The notes: a model not told the origin generated them from the sequence alone. A DNA stretch of 64,000 nt from Harmonia axyridis (GCF_914767665.1 NC_059502.1:12400001-12464000); one strand, 5' to 3'; shown: positions 24,021 to 36,100, counted from the first letter of the stretch. Translations and numbers: made by a program.

Positions 24021-25480
24021 ATAAGATCCCATCAAATACAAATTAAAATTCTTAAGGCACAATGCGTAAGAATATATTAGATTTCTTTCTGAAATCATCA
24101 AAATTTCATGCCTCCAATGAATAGTTTAAGAATATAAGCAGATACAAACATACCTGAAATAAAAATTTTATAATAGATTCTTTTTGAAAAAAAAGAAGCC
24201 TTAGTGTAAAGAAGCTTAAAAAAGCTTCGATTACTACGTAACAGCGTATGTGACAGGATCAACGTTTCCAACAACTGAGACCCAAATTAAATTTCCTGAT
24301 ACACAGAAACGCTCATTTTCAGAGAATTCATTGCCGCATCAACTACAAAACGTTTATTCGTTATTGAAAGAATAGGTTTTTTTATTACTCTGTGTTGTTT
24401 CCCATTCCTCGGATGTTTACATTATTTCCAACATATTTACAAAAGGACTTCATACGCCAGCCTTCATTATGATGTTTGGTCATTCCTGGTCTGTTGGCTC
24501 TTTAATTTATTGACCTTTGATGTTCGGCCATCAAACCACTCAAAATGTAGGCCGCCGACGCAGTTTGGTTCCCATTCAAAATGTATCAGATTCCCTTTTG
24601 TACTGGCACTTTGACACTTTTATCAAATTTGCGTTCCGGTTTATTCGATTGTTTAGAATCCCCTCTTCAACCATTCCGAATTCAGTTGATGGAAAATTCA
24701 GCCGAGGGGAAATTTTTGGATATTTCCATTCTCCAACGGTATGTCCAATTTTTATCTTTCACGCCTACTGCTTCATTCATTCATATTTTCACGGCTCATT
24801 CCATAACATTGAATCTTTGTTGAAATCATATTTGGAGGGGAGGACTCCCGCCAAAGAAGTATTTCGGTGTTTTTTATTTTTTTATCTATAACGTGGGGAT
24901 TAGTCCAAATCCTAGTGATGCTTTGAAAACATATCTAGAATTTAAATTTTTCTCATGAAACATGTGAATTATCCCTCTTTTCAAGTTTTCATGTGAAACA
25001 AACTACTTCAATTCCCACTGATTCTGAAAATATTCCAAAATAAAATAAAACAGAAATATTGCTGCCCTACCAAATCTTTTTTTATCAGTCGTAAATTCAA
25101 CTTCAAATTTCGGAAATTTATCGTTTGAAAGATATGTTTCCATCCTATTTTTTTGTTTTAATGAATTTATCAGCCATCAAAATTCATTGTATTCTCTATA
25201 AAGTAAATTAGTTGAAAGAAGGCTTTAATACGCCCCTTTTACCGGTGTCTACTTTTCCAATAAAAACACTTCTTCATCTTCATCTTGAGTCTTCTATTAG
25301 GTTGTTACACGAGTGATTGTTTAAGAGAATTTGTTTGTGATTCCAGCCTGTCATAGTATTAACCACATCGACTTTTTCCATCACATTATCAACGTTCGAT
25401 CAATTTAGATCATCGTGCAGTGTTTCAATGGCAACATAATATGGTTGATCAGTCATCATCAAAATTTTTTATTGAGCTCC
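24021..25480. other. Intronic DNA, no gene seen
   Basis: The 124-codon plus frame at 24517-24891 overlaps another plus frame and is rich in Phe/Ser/Ile from AT-biased DNA. No domain was recognised. No repeats were seen. Confidence 0.35.
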
Positions 25481-25858
25481 TTAAATGATTATATACTTGG
25501 TTTGCTGGACTGTACTTAACTTGGGCATATTGAATTGATTGGGTTCAAACCTCATGGCCACACCTTCTGATTGCAATGGATATTTGATTTCGAAAACACC
25601 CTTCACAATGATTATTGTCAACAAGTCATCTGGTACAGAAAGGTCAAAATCAGATGGCATATGGTTATATGAACCAGAATTGAGGCCATCCGTGTTCTTG
25701 GAGCAGAAACCCTCAGAAGTGAAACAAAGGTCTCGACCTGTACCTTTCTGTGAGCTTGGAATAAGCAAAACAAGGCAGTAATTCACCAATGGGAGCTGAT
25801 AAGATACCCAGACTTGCACAAACGAGATAGTCCTTGGAATTTTCTTTGTAATACACAA
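25481..25858 (-). pseudogene. Unrecognised 125-codon open frame, possible nuclease-domain fragment
   Basis: A continuous minus-strand frame of 125 codons. Its second half contains DDLLTIIIVKGVFEIKYPL, loosely like the DG..xVEIKCP core of YqaJ-type exonucleases often found in invertebrate mobile elements. The usual Cys is Tyr and the preceding Gly-Leu-Asp motif is not clear. There is no recognisable neighbour of the same element. It could equally be chance. Confidence 0.2.
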
Positions 25859-26286
25859 AAAGTCTATGAGCTGCCACTAGTTGAATTTTAAATTATTTTG
25901 GGACCGCTGACGTGTCACTGTGAGCGTGAAGATCATCTGTAGGTACATGGACATAGCAAATCGAAAATTTGCTCTTTCAATCGAACGTAGAATCATATAC
26001 TGCGCAAACTAGTGAACTCGGGAAATACATACTTGAACAAACCAGTTTCAAATCGTCATGAAATGACAGGCCAAGGCTCCTATAAGTTTGTCTATATGGT
26101 GACCGAACTTGTTGAAAATTGTGAAGCAGGGTATTAAACAGATGATCAAACTGGTCTCAGTGAAGATAGATTGTTTTTAGCAGATGGACTCCCTTAATCT
26201 AAAGTTCTAAGGCAAACCCCATATTGTCAATTCAAAAAACCTCATAATTTTTTTGCATATTATACCTGTCTCAGTATTGATTGATG

Positions 26287-27456
26287 TACAGTGCATCCCA
26301 TTTTGGGTGAGACAGCCAGGTTTCTCGCTTGTTATTTAAGATAGAGCCTTGCGGTTTTCACGTTCCTGTCCTACTTTTTCGTGAAACTCAAGTTGGTCTA
26401 ATCAAATTGTGCATAACTGTTTCCTTTCAAAAGATAGAGGGTGATTTTGGAAATTGATACTTTTCGGACCCCTTCTTTATCTCCGAAGTTAGTAGAAATA
26501 ATGCTGAGGTAAAAACTACGACTGAATCAGAATTCTGCGTAGAATCCAGTGGCGTACTCAATATTTTTTTTCGGGGTATGGTTTTGACGATTCAACACAA
26601 ACTTATGTTTTTTTTAATGGAACACCATGTGTATCATTACTTCGTTGAATTCGTTATTTTTTCCCTTCAAAATGATATATGACACTATGTAGGTAGGATG
26701 TTCAGAAATGTTAAAAAAACACTAAAACATCAAATAATGATGATTTTTTTGTTAATGGGCAATAGATTTCCCATGGAAAAAAGAATCAATAATGATAACA
26801 ATAATTTATAGCGATGACAGCTAGATCAGATTGGTTTTTTCCCTCTAATGTCTACTTGATAAAACAATGCTCCCAAATGCATAGTAGCCATAATAACAAC
26901 ATGGATGTTTGTGTCATCAATGACCTACTACTTTTAAAAATCAAAAGTAATAATCCTCTTATTGAAACATAGAAAATTCATGGCCCATTTACAAAAAATC
27001 ATCATTATTTGACGTTTTAGTGTTTTTTTTAACATTTTTGAACATCCTACCTACATAGTATCATATATCATTTTGAAGGGAAAAAAATAACGAATTCAAC
27101 GAAGTAATGATATATAGGGTGTTCCATTAAAAAAAATATAGGTTTGTGTTGAATCTTCAAAACCATACCCCGAAAAAAAATATTGAGTACGCTACTGGAT
27201 TCTACGTAGAATTCTGATTCAGACATAGTTTTCAGCTCAGCATTATTTCTAATAATTTCGGAGATAAAGGAGGGGTCCGAAAAGTATCAATTTCCAAAAT
27301 CGCCCTGTATCTCTTGAACGGAAACAGTTATGCAAAATCTGATTAGACCAACTTGAGTTTCACGAAAAAGTAGGCAGGAACGTGAAAACCGCAAGGCTGT
27401 ATCTTAAATAACAAGCGAGAAACCTGGCTGTCTCACCCAAAATGGGATGCACTGTA
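26287..27456. repeat. Long fold-back element, about 1170 bp
   Basis: The arms 26287-26765 and 26985-27456 are inverted copies of about 470 bp with high similarity. The outer ends are TACAGTGCATCCCATTTTGG and CCAAAATGGGATGCACTGTA. Internal mirrored blocks include GTGGCGTACTCAATATTTTT and CTACCTACATAGT. The loop of about 220 bp is unique. No coding sequence. It is the longest hairpin-forming element of the window. Confidence 0.93.
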
Positions 27457-27964
27457 TACTAAAACCCAGTTCACACAGTCTATACCTTTTGATGATCGCG
27501 CTCATCAAAGTATCAAGCTTGGCGTATCAGATAACAATACCACATAATAAGTTTCCGATCGTGAGGAATCCTTATCTCGAATATGGTTTATTAATTAACA
27601 GTGGGATAAGAAACTGAAACTAATTATCCTCTCAGCACGCAATAAGATCGTTTAACAATCTAATAGTTACCTGCCTCAAGTTGATTAATTGCTCTAAGTA
27701 CGGAGCTCTTTGGAAATTACAAAATCAGAATGATAACAATCGTGTTTGGTTGGTCGCTTGTTGGTTGTTCGCATGTGTAAATCAATGAGGAATAGTAGAA
27801 CTGGAAGGTCTGTTATTAAGGATCTTATAACGGACGTTTCTGGGGCAACTTGTCATGCAGCTGACGGTATGAGGTACATTTTGGAATGGGTCTTCCTGCC
27901 ATGAGTTCAACCAACTGTATCATCTGAACAGCGGAAATAGAAAAGGTACAATGTTCTCTCGTCG
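27457..27964. other. Intronic DNA between fold-back and LINE fragment
   Basis: No open frame or repeat recognised. The 3' part may already be decayed LINE sequence, but no motif can be read. Confidence 0.3.
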
Positions 27965-28930
27965 AAAAATGTATAGAATACACCTGGCCCTTGTTGATTT
28001 CCAAAACGCTTTTGGCACAATCAAATTGTAGCAGTCATAACAGCTTCGCAAAGTTCCAGGGTTGATACAAGATAATCCAGACCATCTTTGAGAGAGCAAC
28101 GATAGAGATCAAGATCAATGAGTCCTCTGCAACTTGGATACCTTCGAACAGTGCGAGGAGTGTGTCAGGTAGATACTATTTCTCCGAAGTTCTGGAAGAT
28201 GTTTTCCAGAAATTAAAATGAGACACCAAAGCTATCAACATTTATGGCATCCTACTCAGCCACCTCAAGTTCGTTGATGATAAAGTTGTCATAGCTGACA
28301 ATGCTACAGAACTAGAAAATGATCAAACGAAACGACCAATGTAGGAATTGAAATGAACTTGAAGAAGGCAAAGATATTCAGTCTGGATTGCAATAATATA
28401 TGCATTCAAAATAACGTCATTGAATATGTTAGTGAGTATGTCCATCTTGGTTATACCATAAGGCTTGGCAAGGACAACCAAGATATGGATAACCAAGATA
28501 AGAGAATAAGGTTGGCATCTGGAAAAAACAAGCTTAGATCATTACAAAGAGACATGGATGTTGGATATCTCCTCAAGTGACAAAATTATAAATGAGAATG
28601 GAAGGAAGCAAACCAAAGTTAGGAACGTGATTCAGGAGGTAGCTGAGATAAAGTGGAATTGGGCTGGTCAAGTGGTTAGAATGATTGGAAACATATGAGC
28701 TCATAGAACAACCTATGGAGACCCAGACAAACAAACAGAAGTAGGGCGTCGACAGAACGGTGGGTTGACGATATAAAGAAGTGACTAGAAAACATTTGGT
28801 GATCGAGGATAGAGATGGAGAGGCGTGGAAATGTTTGAGTAAGACCTTTGTTCACAAGTGGACAAATGTGGGTTGGGAAAGAAGAGAAGAAAAAGAAAAG
28901 CATAATAGGATGGTAATAGTAAGCGCATTT
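27965..28930 (+). mobile_element. LINE reverse-transcriptase fragment, sense to Lar
   Basis: In shifted plus frames the reading gives LALVDFQNAFGTIK (RT block with the usual KAFD altered), FSEVLEDVFQKLK, then SHLKFVDDKVVIADNATELE, where the catalytic YADD/FADD box is FVDD. Next is EMNLKKAKIFSLDCNN and VSEYVHLGYTIRLGKDNQ, a strongly diagnostic thumb-region motif. After a deletion come EIKWNWAGQVVRM and a degraded C-terminal DDI...W segment ending near 28900. Same family as 15640-16125. Several stops; inactive. Confidence 0.88.
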
Positions 28931-31012
28931 CGCCTAACGGTCCACTGCAGATGTCCCATTTACACCCACACCAATTCCAATTGGTGAAACTTGAGCAGAT
29001 TGGATATTCGTTTGTTGAAACCCATCCTTTACCTATCCATTGAGAGATTAATTCAGATTTTCGTATGATCCAAAATGAATAACATTTTAATACTTTATGA
29101 TGAACAAAGTTGAAATAATCCTCGAATTGCGAGTTGGTAATCCTCAAACTCCCACCCTCAAATTTACGAAGTTTCGCTTCGCAAAAACTCATCAACTGTT
29201 CCACGAACGAAATGAAATTCAATATGTGTTTCATAATCCCCTTCAACACACCTCAGCAAGGCTTCGAACACTGCGACCTCCGGCTGTTGAATATTCATCG
29301 ATTTCGAACTATTCCTACGAAACAAGCTTTTTACTAAAATGTCCCATTCACCTGTAATAATTCGTTTCGAAGCGAAGACGGAAGCACAACCCGAAATACC
29401 ATAAAGCTTCATTTGCAAGTCGAATTATCGTCCTTATTAATCTATTTTGCAGGTCTCTCTTAATGGCCAGATTTGCACGAGCGGAGATTTTGCAGAAGAA
29501 TTAAAAATGTGGGACCTTTCTAAAGATAACATTGCAGTTGCCGTTCTTTTCATCTAACATAAGTATGGTATGATTCGAAAGAGAAATACTAGTACGAGGC
29601 AAAGTCCATCGTTTTCAATTAGATTTCTTTCACTGGATCATTTTACAAAAAGATGATTCTTCTTTTTGAAGACACAAGAATATTGTGAACATCAGAACAA
29701 TAAAATAGAGTTACTGATAGAAATCATCATCACATGTAGACCATGGTTCCTATAGTGGATGAAAAAGATAAAAGAAATCATGAGAAAGAGCATGCAACAA
29801 AATAACCAGGAAAGAAGAGACTACATTTCTCGATAAATGTCCAAAATTGGGTAATATCATGAAATATCTAAAAGAATATCAACAAAACGTAATAACAACA
29901 ACAATCCAACATGCCTAGTAATACAAATCTTCAAAAAAAGTGAACATAATTTGAACAAAATAGGAATGCTGATTTCCAAGTTATGGATATCAGAAGTTTA
30001 GGCCAATTTTCATTAATCATCCTGTATCTCCGAAACTAACAGCCTTCGGATACACAACAAACAACTTTTCTGGAAGGCCTAGATGACCTAGATTCACCAC
30101 TAGGTTATGAGTTCATCAAAAACGTTTTGGTCTTGTGCTTTTTAATGTTTATAGCTATTTATTATTTTTTAAATCTTTAGGTAACCGATTGAATATTTCT
30201 ATTCACGATTTGTACGATGAGTTTTTTCTCCAACGTTGATGGCCTTTCATTACTGTGGATGAGGTAACACTTCAAACAATCATAATAATTCTTTGAATAT
30301 GTGATGGCATTTGGTAGAGATCGGAAACTTTGGCAGACGAAACAAAAGTAAAACGGATTTGACCGAAATATTGAAAAGTTTGAAAAAAAGAAAACAAACA
30401 AAATAGTGAAACTAAGTTCACAAAGAAGAAAAATCTGGAGAGACAGTTATACTAGCAGTATTCAACAAAGAGATCAGAAGAAAATTTAACATTTATCAGT
30501 TTCTATCTGCGAAATTAAGAGCCAGATGCATCTGATGACAAAGAATGCATATAACGATAACCACCATAAAGATAAAATTTTCGTCAATTACCAAATCCTA
30601 GATCTAGTCGAGAATAGAAATTAGGTATGGTCAGATGAGTTATAAGTCCCTTTGTGCTCAAGTTCAGTTTTTGTTTGTTGGGGATAGTTCGTTGTGAAAT
30701 GAATGAAAATTCAGGATTCTTCATCACTGAACAAACACAATAACACTCTTATTTCAAGTTTGTCTACTTCAATTTTACTTTGTTAACGTTGAATTGGACC
30801 AATGTTTAATTAAGCCTCCTTCAGTCATCTGTATTTCTCTGAAGAAGAACTTTGGAATGAATTCTCCCAGTTGTTATCAGAATGAATGAAATTTATATAC
30901 TGCTTTGTTTAAGATACACAATAAATGTTTTTTCATTCGTTGATGTTTCATTATAGACTTTGTGATGAACTTCCAACTATGTTGTTGGATTCAAAGTTTT
31001 CCATTATTTTGT
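28931..31012. other. Intronic DNA, no gene seen
   Basis: The 154-codon minus frame at 28785-29249 and its plus-strand shadows show no domain, and the frame is partly antisense to the LINE tail. A decayed miniature-element motif (CCTGTATCTCCGAAACT) lies at about 30023. Otherwise unremarkable AT-rich DNA. Confidence 0.35.
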
Positions 31013-32391
31013 ATACTAACTGACAAATAAAATGCGACCCAGAAGGAGCTGTTTGAATTTATATGTTTTTTTGGTATAGATATTATAACAAGGAGTAAAA
31101 GATTGAGTTTGGAGAAAAGAAGGTTTTTTCATGTGATTTTTGTTACTTAAATATTGTAGTCGTTTTTTAAATTTTACAACAAACCAGCTGTTCGAGGAGA
31201 TCCAAAGTCGATGTTTAGTTGTTATTGAAATGCCTAGAGCACATGTACGCGGAATTTATCGCCAGCTAAGTGAATTTGGAAGTGGTCGAATTATTGGTCT
31301 ACGGGAGGCGGGGTTGTCATTTCGAGAAATCGCTTGCCCTACGAACAGAAATCCAAATACTATTATGAGATGTTATTATGCCTGGTTTGATTTTGCCCAA
31401 AATCGAAGATGAGTAGGCACCGGACGTCGAAGGGGTACAAATGAAGCTCAAGATCGACGTCTAAGACTTATGGCCATTAGAGACCGATTTGCGACAACTC
31501 GATCTTTGGCTGATGAGTTGTTAGGAGAACAAGGCCACCTGTAACTGTCAGAACGGTTTACCGCGGGATAAGGTCCTTAAGACTGAAGCATTATCGACCC
31601 CATCTTGTGTTACCTCTGACGGTTGAGCATCACCGTCAACGATTACACTGGTGCAGAGAACGTCAACATTGGAATATGGAATGGCATCATGTCGTCTTTT
31701 CAGATGAATCTCGATTCTCATTGGGTGCACATGATGGCCGAAAAAGGTTTTGACAACGTCGGGGAGAAAGACGTGAACCTCAGTTTGATGTTGAGCGTCA
31801 TGTACACCGAACAGTTGGCGTTATGGTATGGGATGCTATTGCACATGCAAGTAGGTCAACTTTAGTCTTTATTGGAGGTAACATGACACAGCTTCGTTAC
31901 CTTCAAGAAATTGTGGAGCCATATAATCTCCCTAACCTTAACCGGCTCGAGAATCCAATATTTCAGCAAGATAATGCCCAACCTCATATTGCCTATGTGA
32001 ATTTTTTGCCAAGGCCGCCCAGATCCCCTGATCTTTCGCCCATAGAGCATGTTTGGGACATCATGGCTAGAAGACTTGGAAATTAACCCAGCCCCCACAA
32101 ACTTTGGCGGCTCTGAGACATGAAGTACAGGTAGCTTGGAATAGTATCCCTCAAGAAGAAATAGACCATCTTATTGCATCAATGCCGAGACGTGTTGGGT
32201 AGTGTATAGATAATCGCGGTGGACAAACACATTATTAACAAATTTATCGAATAAAATTGTACACCCTAAGTTGTTTCTCTAGAAATTTCAATCATTTACT
32301 CCTTGATGTACTATCTATGCTTTACCAAATAAAAATCAAAATTTAAACAGATCCTTCTGGATGTTGCAGTTTCTTTGTCAGTGAGTATATT
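31013..32391 (+). mobile_element. Tc1-type transposon (DD34E), near full length, inactive
   Basis: Terminal inverted repeats of about 95-100 bp: left ACTAACTGACAAATAAAATG from 31015, inverse at the right end near 32391, both sharing CCAGAAGGA(G/T)CTGTTT and AAGGAGTAAA(A/T)GATTG. The transposase starts MPRAHVRGIYRQL (31230) and continues through LREAGLSFREIA (paired DNA-binding region). Catalytic residues: Asp in VVFSDESRF (31703-31705), Asp in FQQDNAQPHIA (31970-31972) and Glu in LSPIEHVW (32045-32047), all retained. About 12 codons are missing between PHIA and FLPRPPRS, and several stops and frameshifts break the frame. C-terminal SMPRRVG is near 32185. A terminal fragment of the same family is at 44500-45028. 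Confidence 0.95.
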
Positions 32392-33079
32392 AGGAGTTTT
32401 TCAAAGCTCTCGATAAATTAATTTCCATAGAGTCTCTTTACTTTCAAACTTGATCTGATTGTATAAGTAACGTTTCTCGATTACTGTTACGGTATAATTG
32501 TTGCATGAATTTTAATTTCCCAAGCAATTCCGAAATATTTCCTGGAATTTTACTACCGAGACTCCCGCTGTATCGCCTGACTTTGAATACAGGGAGGCAA
32601 TTAAAGACATTGCTACTTTACATAATTATAGCGCAGCCCCAACTGCTTTGCTATGAAGAACAATGTCTGTTTGGAATTTCTAGACACGTCAACTCGGAAG
32701 AAAAGGAACTACATAAAACCGGGTACTTTTGATTAACGTCACGTAATGGCCAGGAAAACGTAAGGAAAGACTGCCTGAATGTGTTATTGTTGAGAAGAAT
32801 AACCATTTTTCACCTCTCCTTTTTGAATATTTCATACCGGCGTGCATGCTAAGGCTTTGTACATGTATTACGATTTTTCTTGCGGAAGTGTCATTGTTAT
32901 TCAGGAATTTCGCAGTGTTCACTGATTTGAATAACTTTCGAATTCTCGTTGCCTTTTTCTCTGGCTTATATCGATCGAGGGATGTTTGCTGGAATTATTG
33001 TCAGCTAAAACGGCGAGTTGTCTAACTTGTATCAACTTTCTGACTTAAACAGCTTACAATTTCAACGGTACATGAATAG
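32392..33079. other. Intronic DNA, no gene seen
   Basis: Short frames at 32505-32732 and 32689-32922 on opposite strands have no recognisable features. No repeat was identified. Confidence 0.35.
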
Positions 33080-33262
33080 AGTGGAAATCTTCTGTTTGAC
33101 AATGGTTATGTTGATGGCAATTTTATTGATACATGATTAACCAGATAAATAATTAATATCGCATGATATTACAGACTTGGAAATCGTACTTCTTTTTCTT
33201 TTTTTTTGTATTTTCTTCATTCATTACCAAGTGCAGGTGTTAGCCAATTTTATATCATTCAT
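33080..33262 (+). repeat. Dispersed repeat B, 3' part (copy 1)
   Basis: Starts GTGGAAATCTTCTGTTTGAC and runs through ACTTGGAAATCGTACTTC, a pyrimidine tract, and CATTACCAAGTGCAGG to GTTAGCCAATTTTAT. Colinear with the 3' half of 33398-33725 and, inverted, with 60450-60605. The unit is cut at its 5' side. Confidence 0.8.
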
Positions 33263-33397
33263 TATATTTCGCACTGTACGTCGCTTAGGCTGAAAAACAA
33301 AAGATTTTCCTAGTTGACGTGGGAATATGCTTTTTCGAGGTACCCGTGGAGGAAGTAGTTAGGTTTTTGTCCGCTGCCAGCGTTCAATAAGGTGCCT

Positions 33398-33725
33398 GCT
33401 ATTTCGTTTGTTTGTCATCTTGGGTTGAGTTGTGCGGTACTGATGATCCCTAATAAGGGTGTAACGGGTATATCGCTACTCTCCCTTGATGACATGCATT
33501 CTCCTTGGTTTACTTTCGATTATGTTTCCTATGAAACAGTGTGAAAATCTTCTGTTTGATAATGGTTATGTTGATGGCAATTCTATTGATACATTCACCA
33601 GATATATAATTAATATCGTATAATATTACACACTTGGAAATCGTACTTCTTTTTCTTTCTTTTTGTATTTTCTTTATTCATTACCAAGTGCAGGAGTTAG
33701 CCAATTTTATATTATTTATGGTACA
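33398..33725 (+). repeat. Dispersed repeat B, fuller copy (copy 2)
   Basis: The 5' half reads TTCGTTTGTTTGTCATCTTG, GATGATCCCTAATAAGGGTG, ATATCGCTACTCTCC and GCATTCTCCTTGG. The 3' half repeats 33080-33262. The same order, on the minus strand, is found at 60450-60740. No coding frame and no terminal repeat were recognised, so the class is unknown. Confidence 0.75.
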
Positions 33726-34454
33726 TAATATATTGATAAATAATGGCTGTTTTTTAAGACCTTGGGATCTTTGAAAAATAATATAAAACAGAAATTTAGT
33801 TTGAATTCTTGCACGTGAAAGTACGTAAAATTTTCGACGTAGTCGAAATACAAAGGCCAACCAGTTGAGAACGGCGACGTATAAATATTTCGACGTCTTC
33901 TTCAACACTTCGCACTACAGAAGGAATATCCTCTTCAGAAGGCACTTTTTTTTTAGTAAAAGAGTAAAATTAGTGCGAAAACGATCAATGATTTCATGAA
34001 TTGCTTGCTCACTAGGCCGATTATGATGACCGTAAGTGCTCTAACTAAATATACACAATTTGAAAGTGCTGTTTTAGCGTTAAACGATTCATGATGAATT
34101 GCCAAACATTACTGAACTGAAATGTCAACACAGGTTAAGATTCTCAACTGTCAAACCATAGACAACATCCATCGAAACATCTCATCGCATCTCATGCAGC
34201 TAAAAACACACCCGTTGCATGTATCGTTGAAATTGTATATTCACATTAACTGGTTGTTAATACACATCAATTTTTTCAGTTCCTATTATCCTTATTTCAA
34301 TTAAATACATGGAAAACAGAGTAGTGTAACGATTATTTTAGAAGAAAATATCAGACTTCAAGTTATTTTTGTCGAAGGTCCTCAATTCCTATAAAAAGCA
34401 GAGAGAACATTGTTTTGTCAAATTCACGAATCTAATTCAAAACTATTGTTTCAG
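33726..34454 (+). other. End of the long upstream Lar intron
   Basis: No gene recognised up to the acceptor. The intron ends ATTGTTTCAG at 34454, immediately before the Lar exon. An exonic open frame reading through the acceptor (from 34369) has no support. Confidence 0.6.
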
Positions 34455-34586
34455 ATCCTCCCGAAATCGTAACCAAACCAAGAAATTTGCAAGTCAAACA
34501 TGGTGGAATAGCGGCATTTTACTGTGCAGCGAAAGGAGTTCCCCCACCAGTCATCCAATGGAAGAAGAATGGGAAAAGAGTTTCAG
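34455..34586 (+). CDS. Lar: Lar receptor tyrosine phosphatase, exon for first half of Ig domain 1 (partial)
   Basis: A 132-bp internal exon, phase 1 at both ends, bounded by TTGTTTCAG and GTAAAA. It reads PPEIVTKPRNLQVKHGGIAA, then FYCAAKGVPPPVIQWKKNGK, then RVS. It contains the B-strand Cys (FYC) and core Trp (IQW) of an I-set immunoglobulin domain and closely matches the start of insect Lar. Lar is a single-pass receptor with three Ig domains, fibronectin III repeats and two cytoplasmic phosphatase domains, working in axon guidance and synapse formation. The basic cluster KKNGKR corresponds to the lysine loop through which LAR-family Ig1 binds heparan sulfate proteoglycans (family knowledge). 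The signal peptide must be encoded upstream, beyond anything I recognise. A paralogous LAR/PTPRS-like gene cannot be excluded. Confidence 0.95.
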
Positions 34587-34871
34587 GTAAAAAAATTCAG
34601 CCTCCTAATTTATATGAGACATGTTTAAAATCTTCTTGAAAGGATATTATCATAGATATCTCATATTCAGTCTTCTAAGATCCTTTTGTAGAAATATTCC
34701 ACCATAGTTAGATATGGGCAACATGATGGCCATTCACCATTGAGAAATAATTGAATCCATTGAGATATAATTGAGTCATTAAAAATTTTGTTCGAATTAA
34801 GATGAAATTTTAATCGCAGATTTTAAAATTGAATTTAGTCGCTTCAGGTCTGACCTAGACAAATATTTCAG
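34587..34871 (+). other. Lar: Lar intron, 285 bp, between the two Ig1 exons
   Basis: Starts GTAAAAAAATT and ends AATATTTCAG. Very short compared with its neighbours, each tens of kilobases. No repeats recognised. It splits the Ig1 domain just after the basic KKNGKRVS loop, in phase 1. Confidence 0.9.
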
Positions 34872-35036
34872 AATCCCAGACACGTTATCAAGTGAGGGAA
34901 TTACCAGAAGATGGTGGTTCTTTGTTACGTATCGAACCAGTTCGAATTGGTCGTGATGATGCAACTTATGAATGCGTCGCTGAAAATGGTGTCGGTGATG
35001 CTGTGACGAAAGAAGCTACGCTAACAGTTTTTGACG
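34872..35036 (+). CDS. Lar: Lar receptor tyrosine phosphatase, exon for second half of Ig domain 1 (partial)
   Basis: A 165-bp internal exon, phase 1 at both ends, with acceptor AATATTTCAG and strong donor GTGAGT. It reads SQTRYQVRELPEDGGSLLRI, then EPVRIGRDDATYECVAENGV, then GDAVTKEATLTVFD. It holds the F-strand motif DDATYEC, whose Cys pairs with that of the preceding exon. The two arginines in EPVRIGR match the positions that complete the heparan sulfate site in vertebrate LAR-type Ig1 domains (family knowledge). The joined exons restore one uninterrupted Ig domain. The next exon (Ig2) is not in the remaining 28.9 kb, so the following intron is very long. Confidence 0.95.
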
Positions 35037-36100
35037 GTGAGTGTCTTAGAATAATATTTAACGTTTGCTAAATTATGACCCAATTGTAGTTCTGCTTCTA
35101 AGAAAGCTAAATTTTTTGGTTATCTTTAAGTCCTCTTTTATCGGGTTTGTAAATTATTTCCAACCTTATTCATCAAAGAAAATTAAATTTTTATAACATC
35201 AATTGCATTTATGAATCTGATACAAATATTATATTATTCAGTTCTTCGAATTCAGTTTCTGGTTCGTAATTTGGCAACATTGACTAATAAACTAACTGAA
35301 ATCTGCAAATCTTCAATATAATTTGAATATCATACGGCACTAAAAACATTAAAAAAAATTAAAATTTCTGTTCAATATTTTTAGTGTACATAATCTCTTG
35401 TATTCTTTGCGATGTTTGGAATTACATGGAATAGAAACGAATTGATTCTCATGGAATCAAAATGTACCTTTCTTTATTTTTATGTTATATAATCAACATG
35501 ACATATTAGTTGTCCATTAGTAAATTCTACGGTCGATGTTACCAGACAGTATAATAAAAATAGAGCACTTCAATGGCTGAATGCTTATATTCCCTCCATC
35601 AGTTCAACTGGGCCATTGTAGATTATCTTCACCTGAATTAGTTGCCTCTAAAAAAACATCAACACTACTCCTATCTGTCGTGTTCATATCATAATGATGA
35701 GTCGCAAGAAAAATTTTCTCTAGATACGCCGCCTCATTGTAATGAATACAATCTCAGATCTTGATATAATCTTGCCTTATCAGTATAATATGGGTTGAGA
35801 AGTGGGTGTATCGAAGTTTTGGCTGCCACAACCTTAGTTTCCATCAACTTTACTATTGTGCTTGAAGTTAAGGTGAAGGGCGCCAGATTTACGTGTAATT
35901 TGATCCTACGAAGACAGGACTTTGTTCAACATGAGATATCCAATAGCCAAGCAGTCTAGTTCGTTGCTTCGAGAAACCTTGTTGCCCAATTCACAAGAAT
36001 GTATTTAAGGAAATTATGATATTTGGATAGTAATCCGATATTATTGTGTCACGTGTCACACTAGCAGCGAATTTATCACAATGTTGTAGTAAGAGTTTTC
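35037..36100 (+). other. Lar: Start of the long downstream Lar intron
   Basis: Begins GTGAGTGTC. AT-rich, with no open frame above 60 codons and no repeat recognised. The intron continues past the end of the window. Confidence 0.6.

Noticed and set aside
24517..24891. 124-codon plus-strand open frame
   Set aside because: Low-complexity aromatic and Ser-rich translation, overlapped by another plus-strand frame, no recognised family.
28785..29249. 154-codon minus-strand open frame
   Set aside because: Its C-terminal third is antisense to the decayed LINE tail, and the remainder has no domain and is overlapped by two plus-strand frames.
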